NCBI GenBank assembly: GCA_016716525.1
Contig: JADJWE010000001.1
Span: forward strand, 558,001 to 622,000
Direction of reading: 5' to 3'
DNA from: Candidatus Flexicrinis affinis
GTDB taxonomy: Bacteria; Chloroflexota; Anaerolineae; Aggregatilineales; Phototrophicaceae
Length of the DNA: 64,000 nucleotides
Shown here: piece after piece, positions 47,279-56,006 of the stretch
How positions within the stretch are numbered: the first letter of the stretch is position 1
Layout: each line of letters starts with the position of its first letter
Notes under the pieces: model-generated
What the model was told of the DNA's origin: nothing
Database searches by the model: none
The model's input: the letters and a program-made list of their open reading frames with translations, nothing else
Position numbers and translations under genes: made by a program

Positions 47279-48361
47279 TTACGGTGCTATAGGCAGGACG
47301 GCGGCGGACGGTCCATCGCCGTCCGTGTTCATGGTGCCGAGCAGTATAGCGCTGTTGTCCGGCGCGAAGTTGAGCGACAGCACGGTTTGCGGGGACGGGA
47401 GCGGCACCTGCTGGATCGTTGTGCCCGTTGCGCGATCGACCACGATCAGAGCGTCAGGGTCGCGCGCCACGGCGGCGATCAGCGTACCATCGCGGCTGAC
47501 ACCGATGGTTAGCAGCCGATCGGCGACGGTGGCGATCAGCCGATCGGTTCGCGACTCGATATCGTACTCGTGCAGCTCTCCCGAGCGCAGCATGTACACC
47601 AGTGTACGGTCGTCGGCGAAGGCCATGCGCGCGATCGAAAGCAGCGGGATATCGCCTTCGCTCTGGCGTGCGGTGAACCAATCGAGCGTTTCGATGTCCC
47701 GAACAACGATCTCGTCGAACCCGTTGGCTGTCGCGTAGCGCGTGCCGTCGGGTGCGAGCGCGGCCGCAATCGCAGAGGCGCGCATGATGCCTTGCGGCTC
47801 GCGCAGTATGGCGCGCAGTTCGCTACTCCTCACGAAACGCCGGCCCGCCACACCGGTGAAAGCCCCGGACGTCACATCGACGAGCAGCAGCAGGGGCTGT
47901 ACGCCGGTTGTAAGCAGAGTCAGGGTGTTTCCGTTAGGCAGAAATCCGAGCGTCTGCGCATCAAACTGGAGCGTGGAATACGTAGCGAGCAGCGACCAAT
48001 CCGCCGTGTTCCAAAGCGCGATGTCGCCGTTCGCGTGGACGACGGCCAACCGCGTACCATCGGCGGTGAAGGCGACCGACGTCGCGATATCAACCGGGCC
48101 ATCAAGCGTAGTGACGACCGAGTTGTCGCTGAGGCTGATGATCGTCAGGTCGTTGGGCAAGTCCATGTCTGCGACGAGGACGGCGCGCGCATCTGTGAAT
48201 GCGACGGCGACGGTTCCGTCAGGCGAGGCGACTGCCTGCGAACCGTACCCTTCGACCGGCAGCGGCACCAGCTCGGGCTGCGCCGATGCCGCTGCCGATC
48301 CCAAAACAATACAGGCGAGAAGTAGGACGATCTTGCGTCGTAGCATGGTTCTCTCATTCAT
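47279..48361 (-). CDS. Secreted WD40-like beta-propeller protein
   Basis: This 360-residue protein has a signal peptide (MLRRKIVLLLACIVLGSAAASAQ from the second Met) and a series of WD40-like blades (ATSVAFTADGTRLAVVHANGDIALWN, split in the protein as SVAFTADGTRLAVV and GDIALWN, is the clearest). It is probably a six- or seven-blade propeller outside the membrane, used for binding rather than catalysis. The start could be 48361 or the Met at 48346. It is divergent from the nuo operon and converges with the FG-GAP gene. Confidence 0.8.
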   Translation of the reverse strand: MNERTMLRRKIVLLLACIVLGSAAASAQPELVPLPVEGYGSQAVASPDGTVAVAFTDARAVLVADMDLPNDLTIISLSDNSVVTTLDGPVDIATSVAFTADGTRLAVVHANGDIALWNTADWSLLATYSTLQFDAQTLGFLPNGNTLTLLTTGVQPLLLLVDVTSGAFTGVAGRRFVRSSELRAILREPQGIMRASAIAAALAPDGTRYATANGFDEIVVRDIETLDWFTARQSEGDIPLLSIARMAFADDRTLVYMLRSGELHEYDIESRTDRLIATVADRLLTIGVSRDGTLIAAVARDPDALIVVDRATGTTIQQVPLPSPQTVLSLNFAPDNSAILLGTMNTDGDGPSAAVLPIAP

Positions 48362-48431
48362 GTTCCCAAGCAGCGCGTGGTGCAACGTTAGCATATCTTG
48401 AAATCTCGCGCTGCTGATGCCGCGACTTCGC

Positions 48432-48460
48432 TTTACGGCCGTACACCCATGCGCTATAAT
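48432..48460 (+). promoter_or_regulatory. Promoter of the nuo operon
   Basis: TTTACG (48432-48437, 4/6) and TATAAT (48455-48460, 6/6) are 17 nt apart. Transcription would start near 48467, leaving a 112-nt leader that contains the nested inverted repeats at 48484-48518. Confidence 0.6.
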
Positions 48461-48483
48461 CCGACCCATTCGAGGTGGGAATT

Positions 48484-48518
48484 TAACCGGGTGTCAATTT
48501 GACAAGCTATCCCGGTTA
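48484..48518 (+). repeat. Nested inverted repeats in the nuo leader (candidate operator or RNA hairpin)
   Basis: An outer perfect 8-bp repeat, TAACCGGG (48484-48491) and CCCGGTTA (48511-48518), encloses a perfect palindrome, TGTCAATTTGACA (48492-48504). It begins about 17 nt after the predicted transcription start. It could bind a redox or nutrient regulator, or fold in the RNA. TTGACA inside the palindrome could also be a -35 for a second promoter, but no good -10 follows at 16-18 nt. Confidence 0.55.
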
Positions 48519-48578
48519 TGTTAACCTCGCCTCGGCTAATTGTGCGAAATTGAACAAACGAAATCCGGGGGCTAGCCA

Positions 48579-48938
48579 ATGGCTCTACAGCAGTTTGCGC
48601 CCATCGCCGTAATGATCGTTGTGGCGGTCGCTTTGGCGTTCATCATCCTGATGATTTCGCGCGTGTTCGGCCCACACCGGCCGACCTCGCGCAAGACTGC
48701 GCCGTACGAGTCCGGTATGAAGCCGATAGGCCCGGGTACGCGCCGGATGCCGGTTAAGTTCTACCTCGTCGCCGTCCTATTCATTCTGTTCGACATCGAA
48801 GTGATCTTTTTCCTCCCTTATGCCGTCGTCTTCCGCGACCTCGGCATTTACGGGTTGGTGACGATGGGCCTGTTCTTATTCATCCTCACGGTCGGCCTCG
48901 TATACGAGTGGAAGAAGGGCGCGCTGGAATGGGAGTAA
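48579..48938 (+). CDS. nuoA: NADH-quinone oxidoreductase subunit A
   Basis: This 119-residue subunit has three transmembrane helices. The conserved region between helices 1 and 2 has the Cys replaced (ESGMKPIG follows PYESG), and FDIEVIFFLPYAVVF in the second helix carries the family's acidic residues. NuoA sits at the junction of the peripheral and membrane arms of complex I, near the quinone site. GGGGG lies before the ATG. It is first in the operon, and its 3' end overlaps nuoB by 10 nt. Confidence 0.95.
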   Translation: MALQQFAPIAVMIVVAVALAFIILMISRVFGPHRPTSRKTAPYESGMKPIGPGTRRMPVKFYLVAVLFILFDIEVIFFLPYAVVFRDLGIYGLVTMGLFLFILTVGLVYEWKKGALEWE

Positions 48939-49414
48939 CACCGAAGCTCGGTAACCTCGGCGTTGTTACGACGACGCTTGAAACGGCAATCAACTGGGCA
49001 CGCACGGGTGCGACATGGCCGCTGTTGTTCGGCCTCGCGTGCTGCGCCATCGAATACATGAGCACGCAAGCAGGGCGCTACGATCTGGCTCGCTTCGGCA
49101 TGGAGCTGAACCGCGCCAGCCCGCGTCAGGCCGATCTGATGATCGTCGCTGGCCGCGTGACGCGCAAGATGGCCCCGGTCGTGCGCACCCTGTACGATCA
49201 GATGGCCAGCCCCAAGTGGGTCATCAGCATGGGCGACTGCGCCTCGTGCGGCGGTGTCTATAACAACTACGCCGTCGTGCAGGGCGTTGACGAGATCATT
49301 CCGGTCGACGTGTACGTGGCCGGGTGCCCGCCGCGCCCCGAGCAGCTGATGCACGGAATCCTCACCCTGCAGGAGAAGATCAAGGGCGAACGGATTCAGG
49401 AGTGGGCGAGCTAA
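48929..49414 (+). CDS. nuoB: NADH-quinone oxidoreductase subunit B
   Basis: This 161-residue subunit carries the terminal N2 [4Fe-4S] cluster that passes electrons to quinone. The ligands are visible as the tandem Cys in GLACCAIE near 40, the Cys in GDCASCGG near 105 and the Cys in AGCPPRPEQ near 135. The ATG at 48929, inside the end of nuoA, fits the usual length; earlier in-frame starts lie deep in nuoA. TAATG couples it to nuoC. Confidence 0.96.
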   Translation: MGVTPKLGNLGVVTTTLETAINWARTGATWPLLFGLACCAIEYMSTQAGRYDLARFGMELNRASPRQADLMIVAGRVTRKMAPVVRTLYDQMASPKWVISMGDCASCGGVYNNYAVVQGVDEIIPVDVYVAGCPPRPEQLMHGILTLQEKIKGERIQEWAS

Positions 49415-49962
49415 TGGTCAACATCGATCCCGCCAAGAATCCGGTTGAGGTTCTGAATTCCGCGATCCCGGGCGTTGTCCAGGATGTCGTCGAGTTCGCG
49501 GGTGAGACGACGATCGTCGTCGACCCGCAGCAGATCATCCCGGTGATGCGCGTGCTGCGCGACACGCCGGGACTCATCTTCAACTTCATGAGCGATGTGA
49601 GTGCAGTGGATTACTGGGAACCGGGCGGTGTATACGACCGGCCCGGCCGGTTTGCCGTTTGCTACCACATCTATTCGATGCTCTACAACGTGCGCCTGCG
49701 CGTGAAGGTTTACCTCGATGAGGACGAGCCAGAGGTTGAGACTGTCAGCACCGTTTGGCCGGCGGCGAATTGGCTTGAACGCGAGGCGATGGATTTGATG
49801 GGCATCACGTTCCTCAATCATCCCGATCCGCGGCGGCTGCTGATGCCGGACGACTGGCACGGCCACCCGCACCGGCGCGATACTCCGCTGGGTTACGAGA
49901 CCGTTCAGTTCTCGTTCAACGCGGAAGAGATCATGAAGCACAAGCCGTTCGCCAAAGAGTAG
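49414..49962 (+). CDS. nuoC: NADH-quinone oxidoreductase subunit C
   Basis: This 182-residue peripheral-arm subunit (the 30-kDa homologue) has no cofactor and helps form the quinone-binding region with NuoB and NuoD. The family signature is the ERxxxDxxG-type stretch LEREAMDLMGITFLNHPDP near 125-143, followed by RRLLMPDDWHGHPHRRD. It starts at the ATG overlapping the nuoB stop (TAATG). NuoC and NuoD are separate here, not fused as in enteric bacteria. Confidence 0.95.
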   Translation: MVNIDPAKNPVEVLNSAIPGVVQDVVEFAGETTIVVDPQQIIPVMRVLRDTPGLIFNFMSDVSAVDYWEPGGVYDRPGRFAVCYHIYSMLYNVRLRVKVYLDEDEPEVETVSTVWPAANWLEREAMDLMGITFLNHPDPRRLLMPDDWHGHPHRRDTPLGYETVQFSFNAEEIMKHKPFAKE

Positions 49963-49976
49963 GGTGAGTGACTGAT

Positions 49977-51239
49977 ATGGCTGTAAACACGGCTTCGGAC
50001 GCCCCGATCACCGAGTGGCAGGGGAGCATCGAGGACATCAAGAATCTGGTGACCGAGCGCGCCTTGACGGGCGAGACGATGCTGCTCAACATGGGCCCGC
50101 ATCATCCGTCGACGCACGGCGTGCTGCGCCTGCTGCTTGAGCTGGATGGCGAAGAGATCGTCACCTGCCTGCCGGACATCGGTTACCTGCATACCGGCAT
50201 CGAGAAGACCATCGAGAGCAAGACCTACGAGAAGGGCGTCACCTGCACCGACCGTATGGATTACCTCTCGCCGATGTCGAATAACGCCGTCTTCTGTATG
50301 GCGATCGAGAAGCTGGTCGACCTCGACGTGCCCGAGCGCGCGCAGGTAATCCGCGTAATCTGCCTCGAACTCTCGCGTATTGCGAGCCATCTGGTGTGGC
50401 TCGGTACGCACGCGATCGACCTCGGCGCGATGAGCGTCTTCCTCTACTGCTTCCGCGAGCGCGAGAAGATCCTCGATATGTTCGAGATGCTCTCGGGCCA
50501 GCGGATGATGGGAAGCTATCTGCGTCCCGGCGGCGTGTGGCGCGACCTGACCAGCGACTTCATGCCCGCGCTGGAATCATTTCTCGATGACTTCCCCCGG
50601 CGTGTTGACGACTACGAAAAGCTGTTGACGTCCAACCCGCTGTGGTTGGATCGCACGCAGGGGATCGGCGTGATCGAGCCGGATGTCGCGCTGGCGTGGG
50701 GTATCAGCGGCGCGAGCCTGCGCGGCAGCGGCGTCAACTGGGATATCCGCAAAGCCATGCCGTACAGCGGCTACGAGCAATACGACTTCGACGTGCCGCT
50801 CGGCGAACACGGCGACGTCTACGACCGCTACATCTGCCGCATCAAGGAAATGCGCGAGAGCCACAAGATTCTGCGGCAAGCCGTCAAGCGACTGCCGTCA
50901 GCCAGCGGCGGATTCCGCAGCGACAACCGCAAGTTCGTGCCGCCTCCGCGGGCAGAACTCGGCCAGAGCATGGAGGCGGTTATCCACCACTTCAAGCTGT
51001 GGACGGAAGGTTTCAGCGTGCCGGATCAGGAAGTGTACGTCGCCATCGAAAGCCCACGTGGCGAGATTGGCTGTTACCTGCATGGCACCGGCGGAACCAG
51101 GCCGCGCCGCGTGCATTTCAAGACACCGTCGTTCATGCACATTCAGGCGATTCCTGAAATGTCGCGCAACCACATGATTGCCGACTTGGTGGCGATCGTC
51201 GGGAGCATCGACATCGTGCTGGGCGACTGCGACCGCTAA
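49977..51239 (+). CDS. nuoD: NADH-quinone oxidoreductase subunit D
   Basis: This 420-residue 49-kDa-type subunit forms the quinone cavity. It shows NMGPHHPSTHGVLRLLLELD near residues 40-60 (the His loop at the quinone headgroup), YLHTGIEK, DRMDYLSPM (the Tyr of this region contacts quinone) and the C-terminal GDCDR ending typical of the family. The ATG at 49977 is preferred to a GTG three codons upstream because GGTGAG is at a proper distance from it. Confidence 0.96.
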   Translation: MAVNTASDAPITEWQGSIEDIKNLVTERALTGETMLLNMGPHHPSTHGVLRLLLELDGEEIVTCLPDIGYLHTGIEKTIESKTYEKGVTCTDRMDYLSPMSNNAVFCMAIEKLVDLDVPERAQVIRVICLELSRIASHLVWLGTHAIDLGAMSVFLYCFREREKILDMFEMLSGQRMMGSYLRPGGVWRDLTSDFMPALESFLDDFPRRVDDYEKLLTSNPLWLDRTQGIGVIEPDVALAWGISGASLRGSGVNWDIRKAMPYSGYEQYDFDVPLGEHGDVYDRYICRIKEMRESHKILRQAVKRLPSASGGFRSDNRKFVPPPRAELGQSMEAVIHHFKLWTEGFSVPDQEVYVAIESPRGEIGCYLHGTGGTRPRRVHFKTPSFMHIQAIPEMSRNHMIADLVAIVGSIDIVLGDCDR

Positions 51240-51259
51240 CCCGAGGAGATCGACTGCCG

Positions 51260-51760
51260 ATGAACACGCTGCAAGAGAAGTACGCAGATCGCATCGAGGC
51301 GACGCTTGCCAAGTATCCGGACAAGCGATCGGCTGTCATGCCGCTGCTGTACATCGCGCAGGAAGAGTACGGCTGGGTCAGTCCCGAGGGAATTCAGGAT
51401 GTCGCCGAGGTGTGCGACATGGACCCGACGCAGGTCCAATCCATCGCCGGCTTTTACACGATGTACTCGGAAAAGCCGAAGGGGCACTATTGGCTTCAGG
51501 TCTGCACGGATCTGCCCTGTGCGCTCAAGGGCGCCGACAAGTTCCACAAGGAACTGAAGGAGCATCTCGGAGTCAGCGAAGGTGGCACGACCGAAGACGG
51601 TATGTTCACGGTCGAGCATGTCATGTGCCTCGCCGCCTGCGACAAGGCGCCGATGCTGCAGTGCAACTTCCACTACTACGAGAACCTCGACATGGAAAAG
51701 ATGAAGGTCCTTCTGGAGCAGTGGCGGGCCGAAGTCAACGCGCAAGCGAACAAGTCGTAA
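51260..51760 (+). CDS. nuoE: NADH-quinone oxidoreductase subunit E
   Basis: This 166-residue 24-kDa-type subunit carries the N1a [2Fe-2S] cluster. The ligands are CTDLPC (near 81-86) and CLAAC (near 122-126) in a thioredoxin-like fold. The N-terminal helical part has AVMPLLYIAQEEYGWV. With NuoF it makes the NADH-oxidising tip. It is 20 nt after nuoD and has a GGAG element upstream. Confidence 0.95.
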   Translation: MNTLQEKYADRIEATLAKYPDKRSAVMPLLYIAQEEYGWVSPEGIQDVAEVCDMDPTQVQSIAGFYTMYSEKPKGHYWLQVCTDLPCALKGADKFHKELKEHLGVSEGGTTEDGMFTVEHVMCLAACDKAPMLQCNFHYYENLDMEKMKVLLEQWRAEVNAQANKS

Positions 51761-51787
51761 CGTAAGCCACAGGGTGAAGGTGCGCGT

Positions 51788-53137
51788 ATGAGCCTCAACA
51801 TTCTATTCCGCGAAAAGGACATCCCGAACATTCGGGAGTTCAGCGTCTATAACAAGAACGGCGGCTACGAAGGGCTGAAGAAGGCGCTCGGCATGAGCCG
51901 CAAGCAGGTGATCGACGAGGTCAAAGCGTCGAATCTGCGCGGGCGTGGTGGCGCAGGTTTCCCGACTGGCGTGAAATGGAGCTTCATCCCGCAGGACAAC
52001 CCGATCAACTACGTCGTCGTCAACGCCGACGAGAGCGAAACCGGGACGTTTAAAGACCGTCAGATCATGGAGAACAACCCGCACCAGTTGATCGAAGGCG
52101 CGCTGATCTGTGCCTACGCGATCAAGGCCGCGGCGGTCTACATCTATCTGCGCGGCGAGTTCTGGGATGTCGCGCACGAGCTCGACAAGCACATCGCCGA
52201 TGCGCGCAAGGCTGGGCTGTTCGGCCCGAAAGGCAAGCTCAAGGACGCAGACGGCAACCCGTTCAGGATTGACGTGTTCACCCATCTGGGCGCTGGCGCG
52301 TACATCTGCGGCGAGGAATCAGCCCTGCTCAACAGCCTCGAAGGAAAGCTGGGTCAACCGCGCGTGCGTCCGCCGTTCCCCGCCAATAAGGGCGGCGGCC
52401 TGTATGCCGAGCCTACCGTGGTCAATAACGTCGAGACGCTGGCTAACGTGCCGTGGATCATCAACAATGGCGCAGACGAGTACAAGAAGATCGGCGTGGG
52501 GACCAGTACCGGAACGAAAGTGTTCTGCTTGAGCGGCCACGTCAAGAACCCCGGCAACTACGAGCTTCCGTTCGGGATCACGTTCCGCGAACTGCTTTAC
52601 GACTACGGCGGCGGCCCGCTGGACGGGCGCGAGTTCAAGGCGATCTTGCCGTCCGGTGGTTCCGGCCCGATCATCCGCGTGACCGACGAGGTGCTCGACA
52701 CGCCGCTGACCTACGACGACCTGCGCAAGTTCAACTCGATTCTCGGCTCGGCGTCGGTGATCGTCATGGACGACACGACCGACATCGTATGGGTGGCGTC
52801 GAAAGTCACCAAGTTCTTCAAGCACGAGAGCTGCGGCAAATGCACGCCGTGCCGCGAGGGAACCTACTGGCTCGACAAGGTGCTCGACCGCATTCTTGCC
52901 GGCGAAGGAAAAGAGTCCGACGTCGACCTGATCATGAGCGTGGCGAAGAATATGCAGCCTACGACGCTGTGCGCGTTGGGCGAGTTCGCCGCCAACCCGA
53001 TCATCTGGACGATCAACGCCTTCCCCGAGGACTTCAAGGCGTGGGTCGACGGAAGCAAGAAACCGGCTGAGGAGAAGGCTGTTGCACGCCCGGCCAGAGG
53101 CCGTGCGGCGACCGCCGCAACGCCCGCCGGCGACTAG
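51788..53137 (+). CDS. nuoF: NADH-quinone oxidoreductase subunit F (NADH-binding)
   Basis: This 449-residue subunit binds NADH and FMN and carries the N3 [4Fe-4S] cluster, where electrons enter complex I. GRGGAGFPTGVKW (FMN loop, near 54-66) and NADESETGTFKDR (near 79-91) are followed by the soluble-ligand-binding and cluster domains with SCGKCTPCREG and TTLCALG. The C-terminus has a basic/Ala-rich tail of about 25 residues (PARGRAATAATPAGD). It is followed by a TPR gene, not directly by nuoG. Confidence 0.96.
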   Translation: MSLNILFREKDIPNIREFSVYNKNGGYEGLKKALGMSRKQVIDEVKASNLRGRGGAGFPTGVKWSFIPQDNPINYVVVNADESETGTFKDRQIMENNPHQLIEGALICAYAIKAAAVYIYLRGEFWDVAHELDKHIADARKAGLFGPKGKLKDADGNPFRIDVFTHLGAGAYICGEESALLNSLEGKLGQPRVRPPFPANKGGGLYAEPTVVNNVETLANVPWIINNGADEYKKIGVGTSTGTKVFCLSGHVKNPGNYELPFGITFRELLYDYGGGPLDGREFKAILPSGGSGPIIRVTDEVLDTPLTYDDLRKFNSILGSASVIVMDDTTDIVWVASKVTKFFKHESCGKCTPCREGTYWLDKVLDRILAGEGKESDVDLIMSVAKNMQPTTLCALGEFAANPIIWTINAFPEDFKAWVDGSKKPAEEKAVARPARGRAATAATPAGD

Positions 53138-53145
53138 ATTTGGCG

Positions 53146-53487
53146 ATGTCCGACTCGTCGCTGTGGCAGCGTCTGCGGGGATGGATCGTACCGTCCCGCG
53201 CCGAACGCCAACGGGAACTCGTGAGTCGGATTGAGGCGCTAACCCATGCGATCGGGTTGGACGCCAATGCCGCGGTGTTGTGGGTCAGCCGCGGCGAAGC
53301 GCTGCTCGCACTTGGGCGCGCGAAGGAAGCCGCCAGCGACTTTCAGCGAGCGCTGACGCTGGCGGAAGAGGATTTGAGAACGGAATCTTGGGGGGTGGTC
53401 GCGCAGGCAGTCCGCGATCGCGCCCTACTCGGGCTAGAGCAGTCGCAGGACAGCATCCGGGCTGCGCGTGCGGGGCAGAAACGGTAA
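53146..53487 (+). CDS. TPR-like small protein inserted in the nuo operon
   Basis: This 113-residue protein lies between nuoF and nuoG. A basic amphipathic start (SLWQRLRGWIVPSRAERQREL) precedes a helical part with a tetratricopeptide-type repeat (AAVLWVSRGEALLALGRAKE and AASDFQRALTLAEED). TPR proteins mediate protein-protein contacts, so an assembly or stability factor for the NADH-oxidising module is a reasonable guess. I know no such subunit in standard complex I. The ATG at 53146 lies 8 nt after the nuoF stop, and nuoG follows 15 nt later, so it is surely co-transcribed. Confidence 0.8.
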   Translation: MSDSSLWQRLRGWIVPSRAERQRELVSRIEALTHAIGLDANAAVLWVSRGEALLALGRAKEAASDFQRALTLAEEDLRTESWGVVAQAVRDRALLGLEQSQDSIRAARAGQKR

Positions 53488-53502
53488 AGGGTTGACCAGC
53501 CA

Positions 53503-55992
53503 ATGGCAGAACAGAAACGCGTCACGATTACCATTGACGGCAAGGCCTATGACGTACCGGCCGGGCAGAATCTGGTGGATGCCGCCAAGAACGCGGCGGA
53601 CAACGACATCCCCGTATTCTGCTATCACCCGAAGATGGCGCCTGTCGGCATGTGCCGCATGTGCCTAGTCGAGATGGGCACGGCAGAGCGCGACCCGAAC
53701 ACGCGCGAGGTGGTTCACGACGAGAACGGTAACGTCAAAGTCCGTTGGATGCCCAAGCTGCAAACCGCTTGCACGCAGTCAGTCAGCGACGGCATGTTCA
53801 TCCGCACGTCGACGGAGCAGGTCATCGACGCGCGCAACAACATGCTCGAGTTCTTGCTCACCAGCCATCCGCTGGATTGCCCGATCTGCGACAAGGGCGG
53901 CGAATGCCCGCTGCAGAACTTGACCATGGCGCATGGTCCCGGCGTGTCGCGCATGGATTACAGCGACAAGATGCACTTGGACAAGCACGTCCCGTTGGGC
54001 GATTTGATCTTCCTCGATGAAGAACGCTGCATCCAGTGCGCCCGCTGCATCCGTTTCCAAGACGAGATCGTCGGCGACGATGTGTTGGCCTTCCACGAGC
54101 GCGGCCGCAGTCTGCAAATCATTACCAACAGCGACCCCGGCTTCGACACCTATTTCAGCGGCAACACGACCGACATCTGCCCGGTTGGCGCGCTAACCAC
54201 CGCGGACTTTCGCTTTGGTGCGCGCCCGTGGGAATTGACCGAAGTCCCGAGCATCGACCCGTGGGACGCCGCCGGTAGCAACATCAGCTTGAGCACCCGC
54301 CTCGACCGCGATTTCGGCGGCCGCGCGATGATCAAACGCGTGATGCCGCGCCAGAACGAGTGGGTCAACGAGATTTGGATCAGCGACAAGGTGCGTTTCG
54401 GGCATCATTTCACGCGCGCCGAGGAACGTATCAGCGCGCCTCTGCTGCGCAGCAATGGCAACTTGAACGAGGTGAGCTGGACTGAGGCACTCGACACTGT
54501 TGCCGGTGCGCTCAAGGCTGCCAACGGCGACATTGGTCTGATCGTTGGCAGCGGTGCAAGCAACGAAGACCTGTGGGCGCTGCGACAAGTGGTCAACGGG
54601 CTGGGCAGCGAGCAGTTGGGCGCGTGGCCAGTGACGCATACCGGCGGCGATTTGATCACGCAGGTCGGTGTCGGCAAGGGGACGAACCTCGGCACGCTCG
54701 GTAAGGGCGATGTCGTGCTGATCGTCGCCAGCGACCTCGAGGAAGAAGTGCCCATCTGGCGTCTGCGCATCAAGCAGGCGCACGACCGCGGCGCAACCGT
54801 GATTGTCGCCAACGCCCGCAAGACCCGCATGGACGACTTCGCATCGCACACCTTCCGCTATGAGGCCGGCAAGGCGGCGCATTGGCTCGCCGACCTGAAG
54901 AAGTCTGCGCCCGCAGCCGCCGATGCAGCCAAGTCGGCAGCGAACCTAATTGTGCTGACCGGCGCCGAGGGCCTCACGCTTGAGGGTCATGCTGCCCTGA
55001 TGCAGGCCGCGGCGAACCTTCTGATCGAAACCGACCACGTTGGCAAGCCCAACAACGGCTTGCTTTCCACATTCCCCGGCGCCAACGGCGTCGGCCAGTA
55101 CTACTTCGGTTTCACGCCGGAGCAGTCGCTGGCGATGGCCGCCAAGCCGCCGAAGGTGCTGCTCGTTGCGCAGACCGATATTCTTGCCGACGACCCGACT
55201 GCGGCCACATGGCTCGAAAAGGTCGAGACGGTCATCAGCTTCAGCATGCTGCCTGATGGCATCACTGCGAAGTTCGCAAAAGTCGTGCTGCCGATCCAGA
55301 GCTTCGCCGAGCGCGACGGAACGTTCACCAATGGCGAGCGGCGCGTGCAGCGGTTCTATACCGCGCAAGGCCCGGTCGGATGGGCGCTGCCGCTGTGGCA
55401 GATCGCGACCCGGCTTGGCGAGAAGCTCGGGCAGGGCAATGCGAAGTTGTCCGCCGCCGCGGTGATGAAGGAAATCGCCGCTTCGGTACCGGCGTTCGAA
55501 GGCATGGACTACCGCGCGCTGAGCAGAGTCGAGAAGCAGTACCCGGATATCGGCGGGTCGGACAACTACTACTACGGCGGTACAGCCTACAAGAACAAGG
55601 GCGGTCTCGGTATGGTGATCCCGACCGCGGCCGACAGCGGCGACTCGGTGAAGGCCGGGAAGGTCAACCTGCCTGACGTGCCAAAAGCCGCGAAGGGCGA
55701 GTTCGTCATCATCCCGGCGACCCGCCTCTATAACCGCGAGGCGCAGTTCAAGCCGAGCACGTTGGTGCACCCACGCGTTATGGTTCCGTACGCCGAGATC
55801 AACAGTGCCGATGCCGCCAAACTGGGTATCAACAGCGGCGACGTCGTGCAGATCAGCGCCAACGGGGGCAGTGTCCGCGTCCGGGCGCACGTCAACGGCG
55901 GCGCGCCGGAGGGCAGCGTTGTGCTGCCGCGCCACCTGACCGATGAGCCTGTTCCCATGGCAATCTCCGTGGGACAGGTCAGCAAGGTCTAA
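53503..55992 (+). CDS. nuoG: NADH-quinone oxidoreductase subunit G
   Basis: This 829-residue subunit is the main electron wire of complex I. The N-terminal [2Fe-2S] ferredoxin domain has CYHPKMAPVGMCRMC (Cys40, 51, 54) and Cys90. The His-ligated cluster region has HPLDCPICDKGGECPLQN. The next [4Fe-4S] domain has EERCIQCARCIRFQDE and ICPVGALT. From about 220 onward is a molybdopterin-oxidoreductase-type domain that binds no molybdenum in complex I, ending with an aspartate-decarboxylase-like barrel (INSGDVVQISANGGSVRVRA). I see no N7 cluster Cys set. Length is typical. Confidence 0.95.
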   Translation: MAEQKRVTITIDGKAYDVPAGQNLVDAAKNAADNDIPVFCYHPKMAPVGMCRMCLVEMGTAERDPNTREVVHDENGNVKVRWMPKLQTACTQSVSDGMFIRTSTEQVIDARNNMLEFLLTSHPLDCPICDKGGECPLQNLTMAHGPGVSRMDYSDKMHLDKHVPLGDLIFLDEERCIQCARCIRFQDEIVGDDVLAFHERGRSLQIITNSDPGFDTYFSGNTTDICPVGALTTADFRFGARPWELTEVPSIDPWDAAGSNISLSTRLDRDFGGRAMIKRVMPRQNEWVNEIWISDKVRFGHHFTRAEERISAPLLRSNGNLNEVSWTEALDTVAGALKAANGDIGLIVGSGASNEDLWALRQVVNGLGSEQLGAWPVTHTGGDLITQVGVGKGTNLGTLGKGDVVLIVASDLEEEVPIWRLRIKQAHDRGATVIVANARKTRMDDFASHTFRYEAGKAAHWLADLKKSAPAAADAAKSAANLIVLTGAEGLTLEGHAALMQAAANLLIETDHVGKPNNGLLSTFPGANGVGQYYFGFTPEQSLAMAAKPPKVLLVAQTDILADDPTAATWLEKVETVISFSMLPDGITAKFAKVVLPIQSFAERDGTFTNGERRVQRFYTAQGPVGWALPLWQIATRLGEKLGQGNAKLSAAAVMKEIAASVPAFEGMDYRALSRVEKQYPDIGGSDNYYYGGTAYKNKGGLGMVIPTAADSGDSVKAGKVNLPDVPKAAKGEFVIIPATRLYNREAQFKPSTLVHPRVMVPYAEINSADAAKLGINSGDVVQISANGGSVRVRAHVNGGAPEGSVVLPRHLTDEPVPMAISVGQVSKV

Positions 55993-56006
55993 GAGGAGAC
56001 GGTCTG

